Below are positions 5,645 to 10,148 of a DNA stretch of 10,148 nucleotides, piece by piece (position 1 is the stretch's first letter; each line of letters opens with the position of its first letter). Under the pieces are notes generated by a model. It was not told the DNA's origin, did not search any database, and saw nothing but the letters and a program-made list of their open reading frames with translations. Origin of the DNA: Phycisphaeraceae bacterium. Lineage in GTDB: Bacteria; Planctomycetota; Phycisphaerae; Phycisphaerales; UBA1924. The translations under genes and the position numbers were made by a program. The DNA is taken from positions 1 through 10,148 of the forward strand of contig WUAK01000085.1 in assembly GCA_009827205.1 (NCBI GenBank), in the 5' to 3' direction.

Positions 5645-7349
5645 CGTCTGGATCAGTTTCGTTCTGAGGTATTGGCTGGACGTGCTCGGGCACAGTCGTG
5701 CGCCAGGTTTCGGCGGCGATGGCGCGCGCCGGGTTTGGCAGGTCGTACGACGAAAGCATCACGGGGACAAACCCGAGCCTTGCTAGGTGCTCGGCGTCAC
5801 GCTGTTCTCGTGCGGAATCGATCCGCGAGCGGTCCACCCGCTGGATTTCCGAGTATCGGAAAAGTGCCCAGTTCTCGTGGCCTGGCAGCAGGAAGTCGGC
5901 GAGGTAGTTTGGCGTCCGCAATTTGTGAAAGTCGATCTCGCGACTGGCATCCTTTGGCGCGCGGTACGCGGCGATGAATGCGGGGATCTCCGCGTGGATG
6001 ATGTCGCAGCACATGGGTTCGGCGATAAACCGGAGTTCTGGGAAGATCCGCTTGATTGCGCCCAAGAAACGGATCTGCTGCCAGACCGGGATCTGGACGT
6101 GCGTGAAGTTGTCAAGGCCTACAGCGGTCGCCCCGGCGCTTCGCGCTAGTTCTAGCTGATCCGCGATGCTGCGCAGGTGCTCACGGTTTGTGAGGTCGAT
6201 CTTCTCGAGCGAGGTTGGGTTCCATCGGTCGGCGTATTCGGAGCTGCGTCCCCACCAGAGGCCGAGCTCTTTGCCGGCGTTCTTGACCTTGTTGAACTGT
6301 CTGTGTGTTGTTCGCAGCAGCGGAAGGTCGTTCCAGCCTCCGGTGAACTGTGTGGGATAGTTGAGCTTTTGGTTGGCGTTGTAGAGGCCGCTGGGTGCCC
6401 AGAGCATGACGCGGTCGTACCCGTCTGGCTTTGCAAGGATGCGAGCAAGGGGTCCGAAGCCCGCGACGTCGGGGCGAGAGGTTCTGTCGCCGAAGAAGCC
6501 TCGCGGATTGCGCGAATTGATGGCTCCGACGTTTGCCGCCTCTTTTGCGCGAACGGGTTTGGGGTTACGAATGTAATCGACGCCTCCGAACCGTTCATGA
6601 AAGTAGTCGCGGTAGGGCACGAGCGTCTCGAGCCAGTCCTGAGTCGCAGTCGGGTCGAGCGTGAGGCGAGATGTACGCTCCATGACGCGCACGGCGACGG
6701 TGTACTTTCTGCTCTCGCCTGGCTTGAGGATGGCTTCGTGGATGAGGCGTGTGTGCTGATTGACGCTCTTGGTGTTGGAGAGGTCGAACGCGATGAACCA
6801 GCCTCGCGCATCGGCTGGGCCTTTGAAGATTCCCCCCGGGTTGTTCAGGCGAACACCGGCGTCGTGTTTGTACTCGTCGATCGGGTAGAGCAGGCTGACA
6901 CCCACGGCGTGGCGGTCGTCCATGATCGCGCACACTGGCGAATAGGCATCGAGCGGGTAGCGCCAGATCTGCCCGATGAACTTGTCCCAGTTGGTGCGCT
7001 TGAGTTGCGAACCTCGCTGCACGCTCAAGTACTGGACGTTCTCGTTGAGCGTGATCGCGCCCACGACGAGGCGGCCAAGCGGCTTGGGCGAGTCTGTGTC
7101 GTTGGTGAAGTTGTAAATGATGTCGTAGCCCAGTTCGCCTTGTTTGTTGACGGTGATCTCAGGCCTGAGCACTCGTGCACCATCGAGCGGGACGTGCATA
7201 GCCATCGAGCGGGGCTGGATGATGGTTCTGTCGTTGTGGGTGATCGTGGGGCCGTGGAGCGCGGTGTTTTTTGTAGAGAGCTGCCCGAGCGCCCGGGGGC
7301 ATAGGACAACGAGTGTGATGGCCAGCAGTCGAAAGAGGTCTCGCGGCAT
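5628..7349 (-). CDS. Secreted protein with N-terminal beta-sandwich-like and C-terminal TIM-barrel-like domains, glycoside-hydrolase-like
   Basis: The 573-residue product begins with a signal peptide (MPRDLFRLLAITLVV, cleavage near ALG/Q at 20-23). Residues about 45-225 are beta-rich and may form a sandwich. Residues about 290-540 alternate strands and helices like a TIM barrel: RVMLWAP (313-318), ELGLWWG (361-367), TAVGLDNF (408-415), RFIAEPM (440-446) and FVPVMLSS (527-534). Acidic residues at strand ends, D413 in GLDNF and E444 in AEPM, are candidates for a retaining-hydrolase pair. A double Cys (447-448) follows. I recognise no specific family, so a glycan-active enzyme is an inference from fold pattern and neighbours. 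The ATG at 7349 is chosen because the signal peptide starts there; the frame stays open upstream to 7571, but that part is Arg/Pro-rich and lies opposite a real gene. No clear ribosome binding site precedes the ATG; a TACAAT box 5 nt upstream hints at a leaderless message. Confidence 0.9.
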   Translation of the reverse strand: MPRDLFRLLAITLVVLCPRALGQLSTKNTALHGPTITHNDRTIIQPRSMAMHVPLDGARVLRPEITVNKQGELGYDIIYNFTNDTDSPKPLGRLVVGAITLNENVQYLSVQRGSQLKRTNWDKFIGQIWRYPLDAYSPVCAIMDDRHAVGVSLLYPIDEYKHDAGVRLNNPGGIFKGPADARGWFIAFDLSNTKSVNQHTRLIHEAILKPGESRKYTVAVRVMERTSRLTLDPTATQDWLETLVPYRDYFHERFGGVDYIRNPKPVRAKEAANVGAINSRNPRGFFGDRTSRPDVAGFGPLARILAKPDGYDRVMLWAPSGLYNANQKLNYPTQFTGGWNDLPLLRTTHRQFNKVKNAGKELGLWWGRSSEYADRWNPTSLEKIDLTNREHLRSIADQLELARSAGATAVGLDNFTHVQIPVWQQIRFLGAIKRIFPELRFIAEPMCCDIIHAEIPAFIAAYRAPKDASREIDFHKLRTPNYLADFLLPGHENWALFRYSEIQRVDRSRIDSAREQRDAEHLARLGFVPVMLSSYDLPNPARAIAAETWRTTVPEHVQPIPQNETDPDATGDP

Positions 7350-7354
7350 GGCGG

Positions 7355-7360
7355 ATTGTA
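7355..7360 (-). promoter_or_regulatory. -10 box immediately before the TIM-barrel gene (possible leaderless start)
   Basis: On the minus strand TACAAT (five of six to consensus) ends 5 nt before the ATG at 7349, so transcription would begin at or next to the start codon. No good -35 box is seen at 16-18 nt, and no Shine-Dalgarno sequence lies upstream of the ATG. Confidence 0.35.
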
Positions 7361-7375
7361 CACGGACGGGTGTAC
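7358..7375. promoter_or_regulatory. Perfect 6+6 dyad in a divergent gap, operator-like
   Basis: GTACAC (7358-7363), 6 nt, then GTGTAC (7370-7375) form a perfect inverted repeat. It lies between the divergent starts of the TIM-barrel gene and the membrane phosphatase-fold gene and overlaps the TACAAT box. The position suits a dimeric regulator that controls both genes, but chance cannot be excluded for 12 matched bases. Confidence 0.4.
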
Positions 7376-7384
7376 GCTCACGCT

Positions 7385-8449
7385 GTGACTGATTCCTCTG
7401 ACATGAAGACGGGCAAAGGCCGGTCGGTCGTGCTGAGCACGGCCTGCTGGGTTGTTGCGCTTCTGGGGGCTTTGTATTCGTCGGTCTCGTGGTCTCCGGT
7501 ATTGGTTGCTGGCGCCGGTGCCGAGGGCGAACTCGGGCGTTGGTTCTGGGTATTCGATGTTCTTGCGTCACTGGCGGGCATGGCCGCTTACGCGGTCTTG
7601 ATCGTTTGTCTGCTTGTTGTGTGCTTGCGTCGGTACGTGTGCGCGGGTGTGCTGGCCTTGGCGTTCGTTTCGCTGGTTGTCTTGCCGATGAGCGAACCGA
7701 GGCTGGGGCGAGCTGTGGGCGGGGCTGGGGAGGTCCGTGTGCTTGTGTACAACTCGCACACGTTCTCCAACGAGATCGACGAGAAGCACGCGCTGCTGAC
7801 GGGTGCGGGCGTAGATGTGGCGGTGGTGATCGAGACTTCGACGCAGATGATGAGTTCGCTCATGCGGGGGGAGGGGTTTCGAGAGGCGCATCCGTACGGC
7901 TGGCTGCCGAGCTCGAAGTGGTCGGGCTGTCCGGCGGTGATGAGCCGGTTCCCGGTCGAACCCGAGGGGAGCGCGTTGTCCGACCGGCTCAGATCGGTCA
8001 GGCGTGATCTCTGGGATCATCTGTGCAGGCTTGAGATCGTGCACTCGCCTGGGGGCTCGTTTGCTCTGATCCAGGCGCACGCGCGGAGCCCGAGGAATGC
8101 GAGGCGGTGGTCTGTCGGGCTTGACCAGTTGCTCGATCTCGCGGATTGCTCGCGGCGGGTACAGGAACTGACGGGCTTGCCCGTTGTTGTCGCGGGCGAC
8201 TTCAACAGCCCACCAACGAGCGTGCGCGCCAGGGCGTTTGCGATTCGCTCCGGGCTTGTTCGCGCCAAGCCTGCGACGAGGGTTGGTGGATCGTTCCCTT
8301 CGGCGGCACCGGCCTTTGCGGGTCTGGCGATCGATGGTGTGTACGCATCACCGGGAGTGCGGGTGACTTCTTGGGAAATCTTGGGTAGCGCCGGGTCTGA
8401 CCACAAGGGAGTGGTTGTCGGGATTGTGCTCCCGGCGGAAGGTCGCTAA
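7385..8449 (+). CDS. Membrane-anchored endonuclease/exonuclease/phosphatase (EEP) superfamily protein
   Basis: From the GTG at 7385 the product is 354 residues. Three membrane segments lie at about 14-36, 53-80 and 84-102, with basic residues suggesting an N-in topology. The catalytic domain (from about 115) would then face outside. That domain keeps the metal-dependent EEP signature: N123 (VLVYNSH), E150 (VVIET), H232 (IQAHARS), D272/N274 in GDFN, D317 in IDGVY and the terminal SDH (D339/H340). Family members hydrolyse phosphodiesters or phosphomonoesters in nucleic acids, inositol phosphates or lipids; the substrate here cannot be told. The same 3-TM plus EEP layout is common in bacterial proteins of the YafD type. 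Starts at 7370 (GTG, within the dyad) or 7403 (ATG) are possible; none has a strong ribosome binding site. Its stop overlaps the convergent polymerase-like gene by 4 nt. The family call is firm; a link to polysaccharide is only by location. Confidence 0.92.
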   Translation: MTDSSDMKTGKGRSVVLSTACWVVALLGALYSSVSWSPVLVAGAGAEGELGRWFWVFDVLASLAGMAAYAVLIVCLLVVCLRRYVCAGVLALAFVSLVVLPMSEPRLGRAVGGAGEVRVLVYNSHTFSNEIDEKHALLTGAGVDVAVVIETSTQMMSSLMRGEGFREAHPYGWLPSSKWSGCPAVMSRFPVEPEGSALSDRLRSVRRDLWDHLCRLEIVHSPGGSFALIQAHARSPRNARRWSVGLDQLLDLADCSRRVQELTGLPVVVAGDFNSPPTSVRARAFAIRSGLVRAKPATRVGGSFPSAAPAFAGLAIDGVYASPGVRVTSWEILGSAGSDHKGVVVGIVLPAEGR

Positions 8450-9882
8450 CGGTTTTCATAGCCGTAGTTCGCGTAGGTGGGGTCGTATAGGCCGTCGTAC
8501 GAGTCTTGGTATTCGTCGTCGTAGATTGGTTGTCCGTGCTCGTCGAGTTCGTACTCATCGTTGTGTTGGAAGTCGTCGTCGGTGATGAAGCCCATCATTT
8601 TGAGCGTGCGCGCGACAGCGATCAGTATGATCAGTGCCCCGAGGACACCGACGGTGAACTCGAATGCGAAGTTTGCGAGCTCGCCGCGCGGCATGCCCAG
8701 TAGATTCCCGAGCGAAGATCCCACCGGGAGCGCGACGAACGGCTGCACGGGTGCTCTTGCGAGGAGTGAGTCGAAGTACCTGATGAAGAGGCCGAGCACG
8801 GCGGCGTAGAAGACGAGCGCCGGGTAGCCGCCCTCGGCGCCTGCGTGTCCCAGCACCCCCGGTCCGATGGTGAACTGGGGCGGCATGTCCTCGACGCCCG
8901 CGTCTTTCCACGCGGTCAGCGCCAGCGCTTCGGGTTTGTCCGGGTAGATGGCGCGGGGGATGGGGATCTCGAAGTAGTAGATAAACGAGTGCAGGTTGTT
9001 GTACTCGAGGCTCTCTGGGTGCATCTCCATGAGCCACATCGACCACGCGGCGCATTGCTGACCCGAGACGAGATCCATGAACCCCTTTCTCGTGTCAGCG
9101 GTTGCGATCATTTTGAGTCGTGAGAATGTTGTCGGGTTGGCGTCTATGAACTGGCCGCGCGCTGCCGTGTATTTCGAGATCAGGATGATCGGGATGATTC
9201 CGAAGATCGCTGCCCGGCCCACAACATACACGGGGCTCAGTCCTCGCCACCTCGAGTAGTAGGTTCCCCAGAGAAGGCACCCGGCGACCGCGACGATGGG
9301 TCTACGGCCGAAACCGCCTGTGATGCTGATCGCGGTCGCGGCGAAGAGCACGGCGAACATGAGCGCTGCCGCGGCGGGGTTGAAGGGCCTTCGGACCCAC
9401 ACCCACGCCGCGAGGCCCGCGGCGACGCCCGCGATAGACGTGCCCACGTGTCCAGTGATGATCGCCACGTAAGGGATGAAGACCGAGAGCCTCAGGATGA
9501 ACGCGACGCCGAGGAGGGTGAAGGCGAAGATCCACAGCACGGGTTCTCGCACCTGGCCCTTGATGAGTGGTGTCAGCTTCGCTGCGCGCTTGGCGCCGAT
9601 GCCCCATCCGTAAAAGAGGAAGAACACGAGTTCGAACGTGATTATCCAGAACAGATACTCGACCGCTATGGAGTCTTGGTCCATCGGGATGATCGAGGAC
9701 TCGAAGCTGTTGACATCAAAGAGGCAGATCGTGCCGCTGGTCACCTGGTAGATGGTGAAACCCAGCAGGAAGAAGTTTCTGATGGTGAGCAGGTCCGCTC
9801 TACCCATGAGATAGGGGACGACAACGATCGCGGCGTTGATGAGTGCGATGAGGATCAGGATGTAGCCGACGAAGGTGCTCAT
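8446..9882 (-). CDS. Multi-pass membrane protein, O-antigen/repeat-unit polymerase-like (Wzy-type), with Tyr/acid-rich tail
   Basis: The 478-residue product has about ten to twelve hydrophobic segments, the first at 5-26 and the last at about 405-427. It has a large polar loop at about 240-350, the shape expected of Wzy/EpsG/O-antigen ligase-like polymerases that join polysaccharide repeat units in the inner membrane. The loop contains PIPRAIYPDKPEA (307-319) and GPGVLGHAGAEGGYPALVF (340-358), reminiscent of the conserved region before the last helices in oligosaccharide repeat-unit polymerases. The C-terminal tail (433-478) is cytosolic-looking, rich in Asp and Glu and holds eight Tyr. The start ATG overlaps the stop of the upstream glycosyltransferase gene in an ATGA, which implies translational coupling and one operon. 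Its end overlaps the stop of the convergent EEP gene. The polymerase call rests on topology, motif and context, not on catalytic residues, so it is likely rather than certain. Confidence 0.85.
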   Translation of the reverse strand: MSTFVGYILILIALINAAIVVVPYLMGRADLLTIRNFFLLGFTIYQVTSGTICLFDVNSFESSIIPMDQDSIAVEYLFWIITFELVFFLFYGWGIGAKRAAKLTPLIKGQVREPVLWIFAFTLLGVAFILRLSVFIPYVAIITGHVGTSIAGVAAGLAAWVWVRRPFNPAAAALMFAVLFAATAISITGGFGRRPIVAVAGCLLWGTYYSRWRGLSPVYVVGRAAIFGIIPIILISKYTAARGQFIDANPTTFSRLKMIATADTRKGFMDLVSGQQCAAWSMWLMEMHPESLEYNNLHSFIYYFEIPIPRAIYPDKPEALALTAWKDAGVEDMPPQFTIGPGVLGHAGAEGGYPALVFYAAVLGLFIRYFDSLLARAPVQPFVALPVGSSLGNLLGMPRGELANFAFEFTVGVLGALIILIAVARTLKMMGFITDDDFQHNDEYELDEHGQPIYDDEYQDSYDGLYDPTYANYGYENR

Positions 9883-10148
9883 GCTGGTGTGTATTCAGTC
9901 TCCGGGATAAGGCCGTCCCTTACGAGGGCCTTGCGGATCCCCATCACAGGATCGGCCTGCTGGCTCCACCGCGTGAGGACACCGGCGGACTCTCGCTTGA
10001 ATGTATCCGCTGCTCCGGGCTCGGTGGTGCGGAGCATGGCTTGTGTAAGTTCCTCGGACGTTCCTGGTTCGATGAGAAACCCGTTTCTGCCGTCTTCGAC
10101 CAGTTCTGGGCCTGCCCCGCAGGCCTTCGTGGTGATGATCGCGAGCCC
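9879..10148 (-). CDS. Glycosyltransferase family 4/1 type, C-terminal 89 residues (start beyond right edge)
   Basis: The minus-strand frame enters from the right edge with GLAIITTKACGAGPELVEDG and continues NGFLIEPGTSEEL. This is the diagnostic donor-binding segment of GT-B fold glycosyltransferases of the GT4 type (consensus GxPVIA...GGxxExVxxGxNGxLxxxxD). The Glu in GPELVEDG sits where the family's conserved acceptor/donor-contact Glu lies. The usual C-terminal helices follow (TQAMLR, RWSQQ) and the protein ends at a TGA at 9879-9881. That TGA overlaps the ATG of the polymerase-like gene, so both are in one operon. The enzyme transfers a sugar from a nucleotide donor to a growing lipid-linked or free glycan; donor and acceptor cannot be inferred from this end. 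The GT call is firm. Confidence 0.95.
   Translation of the reverse strand, partial: GLAIITTKACGAGPELVEDGRNGFLIEPGTSEELTQAMLRTTEPGAADTFKRESAGVLTRWSQQADPVMGIRKALVRDGLIPETEYTPA

Noticed and set aside
6177..7304. Long open frame (375 codons) on the plus strand opposite the TIM-barrel gene
   Set aside because: It is a mirror frame within a GC-rich gene. The minus-strand product has a signal peptide and coherent domains, while this one is rich in Val, Asp, Arg and Glu with no recognisable motif.
7350..7571. N-terminal extension of 74 codons on the TIM-barrel gene
   Set aside because: The extension is Arg/Pro/Thr-rich, lies opposite the EEP coding region and would bury the signal peptide in the middle of the protein.
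1..10148. CRISPR array, insertion sequence, phage or toxin-antitoxin system
   Set aside because: There are no regularly spaced direct repeats, no transposase or integrase motifs, no terminal inverted repeats and no small paired genes of toxin-antitoxin type.

Overview
The window looks like chromosomal DNA from a GC-rich Gram-negative bacterium, most likely a planctomycete of the Phycisphaerae type. This rests on overall protein character: a secreted beta-helix repeat protein, an Arg/Glu-rich secreted protein with LTxxQ-like segments, the style of the Mrp protein, and polysaccharide genes. It is an inference, as no rRNA or marker gene is present. I see no transposase, phage gene, CRISPR array, tRNA or rRNA.

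Left part (1-3201). A long secreted repeat protein on the minus strand runs off the left edge; its signal peptide lies near 1640-1702. Upstream of it, a 161-bp gap holds two overlapping hairpins. One is a likely intrinsic terminator for the next minus-strand gene, an Mrp/ApbC-type P-loop ATPase (1864-3078) with a good promoter and ribosome binding site but no CxxC pair. A divergent gene (3202-4182) encodes a secreted, highly charged protein of unknown function.

Middle (4183-4672). This is a 490-bp stretch without a convincing gene. It is not empty: three terminator-like hairpins, all readable on the plus strand, lie at 4172-4193, 4288-4313 and 4527-4566, with an AT-rich, promoter-like segment between the last two. 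This suggests one or two unannotated small RNAs, or a very small gene.

Right part (4673-10148). Most of this reads as an extracellular polysaccharide locus. It holds a sugar-nucleotide epimerase (plus strand, probably UDP-glucuronate 4-epimerase-like) and a secreted protein with a probable TIM-barrel domain and no recognised family (minus). Next come a membrane-anchored endonuclease/exonuclease/phosphatase-fold protein (plus), a multi-pass membrane protein resembling O-antigen/repeat-unit polymerases with a Tyr/Asp/Glu-rich tail (minus), and the C-terminal end of a GT4-type glycosyltransferase (minus, cut by the right edge). The last two are coupled by an ATGA overlap. A plausible reading is that the epimerase supplies a uronic acid nucleotide sugar, the glycosyltransferase builds a repeat unit, the polymerase-like protein joins units in the membrane, and the secreted TIM-barrel protein acts on glycan outside. 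Only the individual family calls are directly supported.

Genes are tightly packed on alternating strands: two convergent pairs overlap at their stop codons, and one divergent pair shares a gap of about 20-50 bp containing a perfect 6+6 dyad.
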